A stretch of DNA of 13,519 nucleotides from JBBKWX01 sp037969175 (GTDB lineage Bacteria; Bacteroidota; Bacteroidia; AKYH767-A; JBBKVM01): contig JBBKWX010000216.1 of the NCBI GenBank assembly GCA_037969175.1, positions 1 to 13,519 of the forward strand, given 5' to 3'. A program made the translations under genes and the position numbers. Shown here one piece after another: positions 1 through 7,427 of the stretch. Position 1 is the stretch's first letter; every line of letters begins with the position of its first letter. A model generated the notes under the pieces. The model was not told the origin of the DNA. It saw nothing but the letters and a program-made list of their open reading frames with translations, and searched no databases.

Positions 1-269
1 TTTTCAACAATAATATTCTTCTTTCCCAATCCAAAATAAATTGAATGGATCAAGGCAGGTAATGCAAGGATATAGCAAAGTATGACGGTGTCAAAACGGA
101 AGCCCATAAACAGGGCTTCGGCCAACACTGTATTCGGAATATCCTGAGTAATGTTTGAGGAAATTGTCAGCAAAAATAATCTCGGCAAACTGAAGCAAAG
201 CAAGCCCGCAAGATAAACTCCCAGAAGGTATTGAAATGTATTTGGAAAGGAGCTTTTAGCTTTTTCCAT
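1..269 (-). CDS. LTA synthase-like membrane sulfatase, N-terminal part
   Basis: This is the first 89 codons of a gene that continues beyond the left edge. The protein begins MEKAKSSFPN and shows two hydrophobic stretches at about residues 13-37 and 60-80. Between them lies the segment MGFRFDTVILCY, which resembles the conserved N-terminal transmembrane region of Bacteroidota 'LTA synthase family' proteins. Known members carry an extracytoplasmic alkaline-phosphatase/sulfatase domain that transfers phosphoglycerol or phosphoethanolamine-type groups in the envelope, or acts as a sulfatase. That domain would lie outside this window, so the enzymatic class cannot be confirmed. The ATG follows the ridA-like stop codon after a single base (TAA-T-ATG), which suggests translational coupling and a shared transcript. 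It could instead be another polytopic membrane protein; the call rests on the short N-terminal motif only. Confidence 0.6.
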   Translation of the reverse strand, partial: MEKAKSSFPNTFQYLLGVYLAGLLCFSLPRLFLLTISSNITQDIPNTVLAEALFMGFRFDTVILCYILALPALIHSIYFGLGKKNIIVE

Positions 270-270
270 A

Positions 271-690
271 TTAATCAACCGTGGCTATTACCTTTAATTC
301 AATAGCGATAGGTGTAGGCAAACAATTGATCTCGACAGTCGTTCTGCAGGGCTGATTGTCTTTGAAATATTCAGCATACAAACGATTGTAAGTTTTAAAA
401 TCATCCTTCATATTCGTGAGAAAAACCGTCACATCCACGATATTATCCCATGATGATCCCGAATCTTCAAGGATATACCGGATATTACGAAACACAGAAT
501 GACACTGAGCTTCTATATCGTAGGAAACAATATTTCCGGCTTCATCCAATTCTACTCCGGGAATCTTTTTTGTTCCTCGTTCTCGCGGCCCAACACCCGA
601 CAAAAAAAGCAGATTGCCTAATTTTCTTGCATGGGGATATGAACCTACCGGCTCGGGCGCTTTGGATGAATGGATCTTGTCTTCGCTCAT
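271..690 (-). CDS. RidA/YjgF family deaminase, 2-aminomuconate deaminase-like
   Basis: A 139-residue protein of the Rid (YjgF/YER057c/UK114) superfamily, whose trimeric members hydrolyse reactive enamines/imines or related amino groups. The canonical C-terminal signature is present: Arg116 in QPCRTTVE and Glu131 in AIELKVIA. Their spacing of 15 matches the substrate-binding Arg and Glu of active RidA proteins, so catalysis is plausible. The N-terminal part (GSYPHARKLGNLLFLSG) and the middle (DIEAQ, RNIRYIL, DVTVFLTNM) resemble 2-aminomuconate deaminases of tryptophan/nitrobenzoate breakdown more than housekeeping RidA. No other kynurenine-pathway gene is visible, so that substrate is an inference. 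I chose the ATG at 690; an in-frame TTG at 696 is possible but less likely. The gene is first in an apparent two-gene transcript with the LTA-synthase-like gene and has a good promoter just upstream. Confidence 0.88.
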   Translation of the reverse strand: MSEDKIHSSKAPEPVGSYPHARKLGNLLFLSGVGPRERGTKKIPGVELDEAGNIVSYDIEAQCHSVFRNIRYILEDSGSSWDNIVDVTVFLTNMKDDFKTYNRLYAEYFKDNQPCRTTVEINCLPTPIAIELKVIATVD

Positions 691-707
691 TATCAAAAAT
701 TATTGCT

Positions 708-735
708 CAAAGTTAAGGATTGTATCCGAATTCAA
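708..735 (-). promoter_or_regulatory. Bacteroidota-type promoter for the ridA-like gene
   Basis: Read on the minus strand, TAACTTTG (708-715) is an exact match to the Bacteroidota -7 consensus TAnnTTTG. TTG at 733-735 sits 17 nt upstream as the -33 element, at the lower edge of the known 17-23 nt range. The predicted start of transcription lies only about 10-15 nt before the ATG at 690, so the leader would be very short, as is common in this phylum. This is a motif match only; no transcript data are available. Confidence 0.6.
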
Positions 736-774
736 GTTTCAATAATGCACTCTCTGCGTTTCCCACTTTTAAAT

Positions 775-975
775 ATTAACGCAAAGAAGCAAAAGGTGAT
801 TCTTTACTAGATCTAGTTGTAATGAAAAACAGTAGATCCTTCTATAAGCATATTGCAAAGAAGCAAAAACTCAAATACAGTTTTTTGCTTCTTTGCTAAA
901 AGATAACTAGTAATTCACATTCTTAAACAAAAGAAAAGGATGAATAGAATTACTCTTTGCTGCTTTGCGTTAAAA
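775..975. repeat. Nested inverted-repeat element built on GCAAAGAAGCAAA (locus 1)
   Basis: This element fills most of the gene-free stretch 691-1032. The 13-mer GCAAAGAAGCAAA occurs directly at 781-793 and 855-867, inverted at 884-896, and inverted with one change at 956-968. The outer copies are extended by TTAAC (776-780) and its complement GTTAA (969-973), so they form the ends of a palindrome of about 200 bp. The two inner copies form a second, smaller palindrome. Further partly complementary segments lie between them (GTGATTCTTTACTAG near 797-811 against CTAGTAATTCAC near 907-918). No open reading frame of note is inside. The layout is that of a REP/MITE-like intergenic element or a large imperfect hairpin. 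It has the same 13-mer as the element at 7428-7566. Confidence 0.75.
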
Positions 976-978
976 CAT

Positions 979-1013
979 AAAAAAGGGCAAAGAGAAATTC
1001 ATCACCCTGCCCT
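979..1013 (-). terminator. Probable intrinsic terminator of the peroxidase gene
   Basis: On the minus strand, 20 nt after the peroxidase stop codon, AGGGCA (1008-1013) pairs with TGCCCT (984-989) across an 18-nt loop. A run of six T follows immediately (979-984 read on minus). The stem is short and the loop long, so this is a modest terminator candidate, but position and T-run fit. Confidence 0.45.
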
Positions 1014-1032
1014 AGTCCTGTGTGTGGACGTT

Positions 1033-2385
1033 TTATAGACAGCCCGTATCGGCCTTGCTCTTTGGATCGTTATTCGGGAAACAATATCCTGAAGGTAACT
1101 TCTCAGGTTGATATCTCATCAATCCCGGATCGTACAATGATTTTTCTACAAATATTGTGATCAGATCGATCTCCTGATTTGAAAGATTCAATGGTTTGAA
1201 ATAAGTTGAAAGTTGAGATTTAGGAACATTTGGATTCTCCTGAACTGCATTATTTTTATAGACAATCACGTCCCTCACAGATTTCTTGGAAGCTCCATGT
1301 CCGTAGTGTCTTGAATCATTTAAATTATACAACTGAGGAACTTTGAACTTGTACATATCTTCAGCTCTGTTGGTAAATCCTCCTCTTCCTTTATGCGCAC
1401 CATCATTCGGGTTTGAACTGATAACACCATAGGTTCCATTCTTCAGATCTTCCATTCCCAATGCATGAAAATCCATGCTGTTTAAAGCAGGGCCGGTATG
1501 ACAGGAACCACATTGAGCCTTACCAAAAAACAGCAAAGCACCTTTCTTTTCATCATCACTCATCGCATCATTTTCACCACGTAACCACATCTGGAAAGGA
1601 GCCTGATTTGACATCACGGTTCTTTCATAGGCCGCAATGGCAAGACCTGCATTAACATTTGTCATGCGCTGTCCTGCTGCAACATTAGGGAATGCCTGAT
1701 CAAACAATTGCGGATATCTAGGTAATGAATTTAGATAGGCTGTGTCAATTTTAAGTCTATGCACACCCAGACCTGCAATAGCCTGTGTCTCCAAACCATC
1801 AAACCCTAAATTATTAACTTCCTTAGGTGTGCCTGGGGTCCAGCTTGCCTGGGTGCCTACATTCATATGATTGGCTCCAAATTGTCCATTCCATAGTTGA
1901 TTACGCTGATATGCTCCATTCATTGCCGATGGGGTGCGGATGGGCTGCAAATCTATAGAATCTACCGGATAGGAAGAATCCGCAAAGCGTCCTTCTCCTC
2001 GTGCACCAAAACCTAATCCGCCTTCACCAATTCCTTGTGGTAAATTGGCTTGAAATCCAGCCTTGGCATGATGGCATGAAGCACATGAAAACCGATGCAT
2101 CCCCGTTGGAAGCCTTGGGTTTTCAGCCAAAACAGTTTCATGAAACAGAAAACTGCCCAGTTCAACCTTCGCATTATTTATTGGATTATTTGCATCCTGA
2201 GGGATAGCCGAATAATCATTGCTATTTGGCAGGACAAAGAAACTCCTCCCGGCATTGCCTGAAGCGAGTTTCAATGTTCTGTCCAGTTCTATGTCTAATT
2301 CACTTTGTAGCGGCTGGTCCTTGGTACAGGAGGCGAGAAAACTAACAGCCAATGCCAGCAAAGCAGGATAAAGATGTTTTTTCAC
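1033..2385 (-). CDS. Diheme cytochrome c peroxidase family lipoprotein (CCP/MauG type)
   Basis: A 450-residue exported lipoprotein. Residues 1-20 form a signal peptide ending in the lipobox LASC with Cys20 as lipidation site. Two heme-binding CxxCH motifs are present, CASCH at 101-105 and CGSCH at 292-296, which is the two-domain arrangement of bacterial cytochrome c peroxidases and MauG-like enzymes. Other family hallmarks are QAIAGLGVH (201-209), YERTV (253-257) and FKVPQLYNL followed by HYGHGAS (347-366). Known family members reduce hydrogen peroxide using electrons from periplasmic donors, or oxidise substrates in the MauG branch; which applies here is not decidable from sequence alone. 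Two further cysteines lie near the C terminus (Cys435, Cys449) and could form a disulfide. The start is GTG at 2385, chosen because it gives an intact signal peptide and no ATG is available in frame upstream. The gene appears to be transcribed alone, because a strong terminator lies upstream of it. Confidence 0.92.
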   Translation of the reverse strand: MKKHLYPALLALAVSFLASCTKDQPLQSELDIELDRTLKLASGNAGRSFFVLPNSNDYSAIPQDANNPINNAKVELGSFLFHETVLAENPRLPTGMHRFSCASCHHAKAGFQANLPQGIGEGGLGFGARGEGRFADSSYPVDSIDLQPIRTPSAMNGAYQRNQLWNGQFGANHMNVGTQASWTPGTPKEVNNLGFDGLETQAIAGLGVHRLKIDTAYLNSLPRYPQLFDQAFPNVAAGQRMTNVNAGLAIAAYERTVMSNQAPFQMWLRGENDAMSDDEKKGALLFFGKAQCGSCHTGPALNSMDFHALGMEDLKNGTYGVISSNPNDGAHKGRGGFTNRAEDMYKFKVPQLYNLNDSRHYGHGASKKSVRDVIVYKNNAVQENPNVPKSQLSTYFKPLNLSNQEIDLITIFVEKSLYDPGLMRYQPEKLPSGYCFPNNDPKSKADTGCL

Positions 2386-2534
2386 TAGATTGTTTTTTTG
2401 AACCCCTTCAATGCTGAGGAGAACAAGTTTAATTGATCAGGATGGCAATTTAAACCATCATTTGCCAATCCGTACTTATTTTTGATGAATGACGAAGGAA
2501 TCTTGGCGAAACGAGACTATTATTCGGGCAAAAG

Positions 2535-2578
2535 AAAAAAAAGGCAGGTCCAACATGAACATGTTGCTACCTGCCTTT
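2535..2578 (-). terminator. Strong intrinsic terminator after the coiled-coil gene
   Basis: On the minus strand, 21 nt past the stop codon, AAAGGCAGGT (2569-2578) pairs perfectly with ACCTGCCTTT (2540-2549). Above a 2/1-nt internal bulge, CAACATG and CATGTTG (2560-2566 and 2551-2557) extend the stem by 7 bp to a tiny loop. The descending arm runs straight into a T-run (2535-2540). This is a textbook Rho-independent terminator and should separate the coiled-coil gene from the peroxidase gene downstream. Confidence 0.9.
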
Positions 2579-2599
2579 AATACTGTTTTCCTTAAAATG

Positions 2600-3538
2600 T
2601 TATTTCAAACTGAATCCGCTCTTTCCGATCACAGCTCCATCCGCATAGATCTCCACATTATAATCTCCTTTTGCAAACTCATTCCCTTTTGCCCAAAAGA
2701 TGCACATATCAGACCTTGTGTTGTCATAATTGATGGTCTCACGAGTGCTATAGAGGGTAGGCTGACCTTTATACATGAAGGTTTCGTTTCCGCCCGACAG
2801 CACTGAACCATCCGGACCGATGATACGGATAAAGATATCCTTGCGACTCTTATCTACAACCAGGTTTTCTTCTATCACAAAACAAACCTTGATCTTCTCA
2901 ACAGAATTAGCACGGTTGGTCTCCAGTTCCTTACCGCTCGACTTAAACTTAACTCCGCTGCTGGTTACTGCATTCGTTTTCAAAATGGATCCAATAGCGA
3001 CTTTATTAGCCAGCACCACATTTTCCTGACTTAAATTCTGTGTTTTTGATTTCTCTTGACTCAAATTTGTGTTTAATTGCTGATTTTCTCCTTTCAAAGC
3101 AACATTCACGGTATGTAATGAATCGATCTGTATCAAATAGATACGATTCAATAACTTTAGTTTTCCCAATTCATTTTTTGCTTTCTTCAGCTGTACAGCA
3201 TCCCCTGATTTGATCATACGCTGAATCTCTTCAACTTTTGCCTGGATCTCTGCATCCTTCTCACTAAGCTTGGCCTGCATTCCCACATTATCCTGATTGA
3301 TCTTATCAAATTCCTGTTTTGCCTGATCCAGTTCCTTTTGAAGAGATTCTTTATCCGTGAGGCTCTCATCTAAACTGATCTGTGTCTCGTCAAGGCTCTG
3401 TTTTTTGTCAAAAAATTGCCATAACAATAGCGCGTTTACAGCCAACAGAGCTATAATTACCACGATCAGCATCGTGCGTTTTGATCCTTGTTCGTTTGGC
3501 TTAGGAGCCTGGGGTTGAAATGAATTTTGTGTGTCCAT
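2600..3538 (-). CDS. Membrane-anchored coiled-coil protein of unknown function
   Basis: I do not recognise a named function. The 312-residue protein starts with a hydrophilic, proline- and glutamine-rich segment (1-20). A single transmembrane helix follows (about 23-43, MLIVVIIALLAVNALLLW), then a long charged alpha-helical coiled coil (about 45-178). The last 130 residues (about 183-312) are rich in beta-type patterns (IKVCFVIEEN, DIFIRIIGPDGSVL, GDYNVEIYADGAVIGKSGF) and look like a beta-sandwich. Basic residues before the helix (KRT) predict the N terminus inside and the coiled coil and sandwich in the periplasm. Similar TM plus coiled-coil proteins are common Bacteroidota hypotheticals, sometimes placed near envelope genes. 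I chose the ATG at 3538 over the in-frame TTG at 3553. The gene is transcribed divergently from comF, with its own terminator downstream, so it is probably monocistronic. Confidence 0.8.
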   Translation of the reverse strand: MDTQNSFQPQAPKPNEQGSKRTMLIVVIIALLAVNALLLWQFFDKKQSLDETQISLDESLTDKESLQKELDQAKQEFDKINQDNVGMQAKLSEKDAEIQAKVEEIQRMIKSGDAVQLKKAKNELGKLKLLNRIYLIQIDSLHTVNVALKGENQQLNTNLSQEKSKTQNLSQENVVLANKVAIGSILKTNAVTSSGVKFKSSGKELETNRANSVEKIKVCFVIEENLVVDKSRKDIFIRIIGPDGSVLSGGNETFMYKGQPTLYSTRETINYDNTRSDMCIFWAKGNEFAKGDYNVEIYADGAVIGKSGFSLK

Positions 3539-3587
3539 GTGTTTTTTATACAAGTAGAAACCAACATATAAGCGGTTGCAACCTCTG

Positions 3588-3595
3588 CAAAATTA
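3588..3595 (-). promoter_or_regulatory. Possible -7 element of the coiled-coil gene
   Basis: TAATTTTG on the minus strand is an exact match to TAnnTTTG and lies 49 nt upstream of the ATG at 3538, in the divergent gap with comF. No TTG is found at the expected 17-23 nt spacing, so this is a half-promoter match and may be chance. Confidence 0.35.
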
Positions 3596-3636
3596 GTGTT
3601 TTTTTATGGAGGAGTATAGAGGCATTCCAAACTCAG

Positions 3637-4344
3637 ATGCAGAAAATTTCAAAATTTATGTCTTCCATAGGCGATCTGCTTTTCCTTATTTATCCTGCAG
3701 TCTGTGCCGGCTGCTCGGGTGAGTTGATGAAAGGAGAGGATACGATCTGTACCCACTGCCGGTTTCATCTTCCCCGAACCAATTATCATCAGTATCCCTC
3801 AAACCCTGTCTGCAAGCATTTCTGGGGAAGAGTACAGGTTGAAGCCGCTGCATCATGCTATCATTTTAACCGGGGAGGAATTGTTCAAAATCTGATACAT
3901 AGATTGAAATACCATGAAAGACCGGATATAGGTGTGGTGCTTGGAAAGATCTACGGACATCAGCTTAAAAAAGAAATCCCCTATAATAAATGTGATCTTA
4001 TTATTCCTGTACCCTTACATCCCAAAAGGCAAAAAGAAAGAGGCTATAATCAAAGCCTTTGTTTTGCTGAGGGTCTTTCTGCAGCAATGAATATCCCGGT
4101 GGATACATCTTTATTGCTCCGGGCCGAAGCAAGCAGTACTCAAACGAGGAAGAATCGTTTTGAACGCTATGAAAACATGAAAAATATCTTCCTTCTGAAA
4201 AATGAAAATAAACTTATAAATAAACGGATCTTATTGGTGGATGATGTGATCACAACAGGCGCTACTCTAGAAGGTTGTATCTCCATTTTGAACAAGGTAA
4301 ATGGTCTTCGTATTTGTGTTGCCAGTATCGCAAGCGCGGATTAG
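3637..4344 (+). CDS. comF: ComF family protein (phosphoribosyltransferase-like)
   Basis: About 235 residues with the usual ComF layout. An N-terminal zinc-finger-like set of four cysteines (Cys23, Cys26, Cys38, Cys41) is followed by a type I phosphoribosyltransferase fold with PVPLHPKRQKERGYNQ (124-139) and the PRPP loop LVDDVITTGAT (200-210). In naturally competent bacteria ComF/GntX proteins help with DNA uptake or processing of incoming single-stranded DNA; the biochemical reaction is not settled. The reading frame is open upstream to 3520, but that extension overlaps the divergent gene and looks non-coding. The ATG at 3637 gives the usual family length; the ATG at 3658 is an alternative. 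It is the first gene of a plus-strand run with msrC, the Ig-like lipoprotein and the lipid kinase. Confidence 0.9.
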   Translation: MQKISKFMSSIGDLLFLIYPAVCAGCSGELMKGEDTICTHCRFHLPRTNYHQYPSNPVCKHFWGRVQVEAAASCYHFNRGGIVQNLIHRLKYHERPDIGVVLGKIYGHQLKKEIPYNKCDLIIPVPLHPKRQKERGYNQSLCFAEGLSAAMNIPVDTSLLLRAEASSTQTRKNRFERYENMKNIFLLKNENKLINKRILLVDDVITTGATLEGCISILNKVNGLRICVASIASAD

Positions 4345-4377
4345 AGCCCCGATAATTTTTTGCATCTTTGCATATAG

Positions 4378-4869
4378 ATGGCAGAATCATTTTTCATAGC
4401 ACCGGATGTAACAGATAAAAAGGAAAAGTATGAGGCGTTGTTGCCCCAGCTTTTTGCCTTATTGGAAGGTGAGAATGACCTCATTGCAAACATGGCCAAT
4501 GCTGTTGCTGCCTTGCATCAGGGTATGAATTTTTTCTGGACCGGCTTTTACCGGGTTGATGGAGAAGAGCTGGTTTTGGGTCCGTTTCAGGGGCCCGTTG
4601 CCTGCACCCGTATCAAAAAAGGCAAAGGTGTTTGCGGTGCTTCCTGGGAGAAAAAACAAACGATCATAGTTGATGATGTGGATCAGTTTCCCGGACATAT
4701 TGCTTGTAGCTCAGATTCAAGATCTGAAATTGTGATTCCTTTTTTTATTGGGGATGATGTTGTTTTGATATTGGATGTTGATTCGGATAAATTGAATTGT
4801 TTTGATGAGACGGATCAATATTTTCTCGAAAAAATTGCAAATCATTTTTCCAAATTTATTCAGCATTGA
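4378..4869 (+). CDS. msrC: Free methionine-(R)-sulfoxide reductase (fRMsr), GAF domain
   Basis: A 163-residue single GAF-domain protein. It keeps the fRMsr signature from FWTGFYRVDG through LVLGPFQGPVACTRI to GVCG and HIACSSDSRSEIV. The three cysteines Cys76, Cys86 and Cys110 are spaced 10 and 24 residues apart, the spacing of the catalytic and resolving cysteines in E. coli fRMsr (84, 94, 118). The enzyme reduces free methionine-R-sulfoxide to methionine in the cytoplasm using thioredoxin, as part of oxidative damage repair. It begins 33 nt after comF. The spacer contains CATCTTTG (one base off TAnnTTTG) just before the ATG, so a weak internal promoter with an almost absent leader is possible. 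The next gene starts 2 nt after its stop. Confidence 0.95.
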   Translation: MAESFFIAPDVTDKKEKYEALLPQLFALLEGENDLIANMANAVAALHQGMNFFWTGFYRVDGEELVLGPFQGPVACTRIKKGKGVCGASWEKKQTIIVDDVDQFPGHIACSSDSRSEIVIPFFIGDDVVLILDVDSDKLNCFDETDQYFLEKIANHFSKFIQH

Positions 4870-4871
4870 AT

Positions 4872-6497
4872 ATGAGATTTGGACCCTGGATTTTTGTTTG
4901 TTTAATACTGCTTTCTGCCTGCGCAACAGTCGTTGCTCCGAGTGGAGGAGAAGTAGATGCGATTCCTCCTGTTGTGAAACAGATGGATCCGCCGAATGAA
5001 ACAACAAATTTTAATGCAAAGGCTATACATTTTCAATTTGATGAATACATTCAGTTAAAAGAAAATGGAAATCAGATAATCATAAGTCCCCCGATAGAAT
5101 CAAGAGAGTTTATTCTGAAAAAGAAAAGATTAACCCTGGTTTTACCGGATGATCTAAAATCGAACACTACGTACAGTATACAATTTGGAAATTCGATCTC
5201 TGATAATACAGAAGGAAATGTACTGGATACATTTACCTATGTTTTCTCAACAGGATCATATCTCGATTCACTGACCATAAACGGAGAGATCACGGATGCC
5301 CTCAGCAATTCTGTTTCTGAGGCGGTTGTGGTGATGCTTTATAAAGATATTTCGGATTCCCTTCCTTATAAAAAGAAACCGGATTATTTCACAAAAACAG
5401 ATGCAAGCGGAGCATTTGCTTTAAGTAATCTGAGTCCCGGGAAATACAGGCTCTTTGCATTGAAAGATGAAAATAAAAATTTCATTTTTGATCCACATGG
5501 TGAAGCGATTGCTTATAGCGATGTATTGATAGATGCAGGAGAAGAAACGAATATTAAACTTAGATTATTTAAAGAGTTACCTGTAAAAGCTGTTGTAGAA
5601 AAATCCGTTTCTCAAAGACCTGCGAGGTTGCAGATAGCTTTCAATAGATCCATTGATTCATTAAGTATACTGGATCTAAAAACAGGAAATCAATTAGAGA
5701 ATATTGCATTGAAAGAATGGAACCTTGGCAGAGATACTGTCTACGTTTGGCTTGCTGATACGCTTAGAGATACATTGCATCTCCAGCTTAAATCAAATTC
5801 GGTGATCATTGATACGATACATGTGTCGATGAGTGCACCTTTGAAAGTAAATCAGGGACGTGATCAGGGCGTACGAAGTACCGGAGATGTTCTGAATGTT
5901 GGAAGGGGTATAGAACTGGATCCGGGAAAACCATTGATTCTGAAAACAGCTAACCCGATACGCGTTATAGATACTACACAAATTTCGTTAAAAGTTGATT
6001 CCGTAGATGTGCCATCCTGGCAACTTGGCGATGGAAAAGGGAATGAGATAAGAATTATGTATTCCGCAGAGGAGGGGAAGACTTACCAGCTGTGTTTTTT
6101 CCCGGGAGCCTGGCAAGACATTTATGGAAAGAATAATGATACGCTTTGTGTCGATTTCAGAGTGAAGTCAGCTCGGGAAAATGGAAATCTGAATATTCAT
6201 TTTAAACTTCCTACAGGATCTCAACAAATGATCTTGCAAATCTTGAATTCAAAGGATATCATGATTGCTTCCGAATTAGTGAGCCAGAATTCAGATGTCA
6301 ATTTTAATTACATTCCGCCCGGAGAGTATAAGCTGAGAGTTGTTGATGATGCCAATAAAAATGATCGCTACGATACAGGTAATTGGATGAATAAAACTCA
6401 GCCTGAGAATATTATTTATTATAAGGAGAAAATTACAATTCGTGCTAACTGGGATATTGAGATCTCCTGGGATCCTTCAAGCGATGTTCTTAAATGA
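4872..6497 (+). CDS. Ig-like (Big_5) domain lipoprotein
   Basis: A 541-residue predicted lipoprotein. The short signal peptide ends in LLSAC, with Cys17 as the lipidation site. Residues about 30-130 match the Big_5 Ig-like domain seen in Bacteroidota surface lipoproteins: FQFDEYIQLKENGNQIIISPP, then LKSNTTYSIQFGNSISDNTEGN, then FTYVFSTG. Residues about 135-225 look like a carboxypeptidase-regulatory/prealbumin-like beta fold (GAFALSNLSPGKYRLFALKD). Two Asp/Asn-rich loops, DENKNFIFD (199-207) and DDANKNDRYD (492-501), resemble calcium-binding loops. No enzyme signature is seen, so it is probably structural, on the outer membrane or facing the periplasm. The ATG at 4872 was chosen; a TTG at 4866 would overlap the msrC stop. 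It overlaps the lipid kinase start by 4 nt (ATGA), a sign of translational coupling. Confidence 0.85.
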   Translation: MRFGPWIFVCLILLSACATVVAPSGGEVDAIPPVVKQMDPPNETTNFNAKAIHFQFDEYIQLKENGNQIIISPPIESREFILKKKRLTLVLPDDLKSNTTYSIQFGNSISDNTEGNVLDTFTYVFSTGSYLDSLTINGEITDALSNSVSEAVVVMLYKDISDSLPYKKKPDYFTKTDASGAFALSNLSPGKYRLFALKDENKNFIFDPHGEAIAYSDVLIDAGEETNIKLRLFKELPVKAVVEKSVSQRPARLQIAFNRSIDSLSILDLKTGNQLENIALKEWNLGRDTVYVWLADTLRDTLHLQLKSNSVIIDTIHVSMSAPLKVNQGRDQGVRSTGDVLNVGRGIELDPGKPLILKTANPIRVIDTTQISLKVDSVDVPSWQLGDGKGNEIRIMYSAEEGKTYQLCFFPGAWQDIYGKNNDTLCVDFRVKSARENGNLNIHFKLPTGSQQMILQILNSKDIMIASELVSQNSDVNFNYIPPGEYKLRVVDDANKNDRYDTGNWMNKTQPENIIYYKEKITIRANWDIEISWDPSSDVLK

Positions 6498-7420
6498 GAA
6501 GAATAGCATTTGTAATTAATCCGGTTTCGGGTGCTCAAAAAGCAATGACGGTATGGAGAAAGATCGAGGCATCGGGCATGCTTACCGGAATAGAACATGA
6601 AGTGCATTTTACGGGATGGCCCGGACATGCTTCCCTGCTCACACGACAGGCTATGGAGGAAGGAATTAAAAGGATCATTGTGGTGGGTGGCGATGGTACA
6701 TTGAATGAATGTATCAATGGATACATGATGTGTGATGAAAGTTTGAGAATGAATTCTGATATCGGATTGGTACCGCATGGAACAGGAAGTGATTGGGCCA
6801 AGCATCACGGAATTTCAGGAAATACACTTGCTGCTTTAAAGTTCTGTCTTGATTCTGAGCCCGTCTTGCATGATGTGGGTGAGGTAAGGTATAGCAGACA
6901 AGGTGGCTTACGTTCAAGATATTTTCTTAATATTTCTACCTGTGGTTTTGGAGCCGTAGCGGCTGAAACTGCAAATGTATATAAGAGTAAAGGTAAAGGT
7001 GGGAAACTGGTTTATATTAAAGCTGTGTTGAAGCATTTATTCAGTTTTGAAAGTAAAACGATAACGATTAATTTAGATGGGAATGAGATTACTGAAAAAA
7101 CGTTTTTAGTAGCAACAGGCATTTGCAGTTCCAATGGCGCCGGTCTGAAACTCTGTCCGGGAGCGGTTTCCGATGACGGGTATTTTTATGTTACGCATGT
7201 AGGTGATATCCGTGTTTGGGAAGTATTGATAAATATTTTCGGTTTATTCAATGGTAAATTTATCAAGCATCCCAAAGTGAGTATTCATAAAGTGCAACAC
7301 CTAACTGTCTCTACCGGAAACAATGAAATCGATATAGAAGTAGATGGTGAATATCTGGGGAAGGGAGATTTTGAATATCGTATGCATCCCGGGAAACTGA
7401 GGGTGTTGGTAGCAAAATGA
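6494..7420 (+). CDS. YegS/BmrU-type diacylglycerol/lipid kinase family protein
   Basis: A 308-residue protein of the DAGK catalytic-domain family. Visible motifs are NPVSG (9-13), the nucleotide-binding loop GGDGTLNE (65-72), PHGTGSDWAK (94-103) and the C-terminal DGEYLG (284-289). These are the hallmarks of the YegS/Rv2252/BmrU group, whose members phosphorylate the hydroxyl of diacylglycerol or related lipids with ATP at the inner leaflet of the cytoplasmic membrane. The exact lipid cannot be told from sequence. Length is typical. The start codon overlaps the stop of the upstream lipoprotein gene, and no clear terminator follows: only a T-run (7422-7432) without a preceding stem, then the 13-mer repeat element, whose hairpins may end transcription. 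Confidence 0.9.
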   Translation: MRRIAFVINPVSGAQKAMTVWRKIEASGMLTGIEHEVHFTGWPGHASLLTRQAMEEGIKRIIVVGGDGTLNECINGYMMCDESLRMNSDIGLVPHGTGSDWAKHHGISGNTLAALKFCLDSEPVLHDVGEVRYSRQGGLRSRYFLNISTCGFGAVAAETANVYKSKGKGGKLVYIKAVLKHLFSFESKTITINLDGNEITEKTFLVATGICSSNGAGLKLCPGAVSDDGYFYVTHVGDIRVWEVLINIFGLFNGKFIKHPKVSIHKVQHLTVSTGNNEIDIEVDGEYLGKGDFEYRMHPGKLRVLVAK

Positions 7421-7427
7421 TTCTTTT

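Noticed and set aside
450..716. Open frame of 88 codons on the plus strand
   Set aside because: It is antisense to the well-supported RidA-family gene and covers its promoter.
775..975. CRISPR array
   Set aside because: The repeats are only 13 bp, occur in both orientations and have unequal spacing; no cas gene is present.
2489..2806. Open frame of 105 codons on the plus strand
   Set aside because: It runs through the strong minus-strand terminator and antisense to the end of the coiled-coil gene; its residues show no family pattern and it has no plausible start region.
3520..3636. N-terminal extension of ComF from the ATG at 3520
   Set aside because: The added residues are unlike ComF, overlap the 5' end of the divergent gene, and the ATG at 3637 gives the normal family length.
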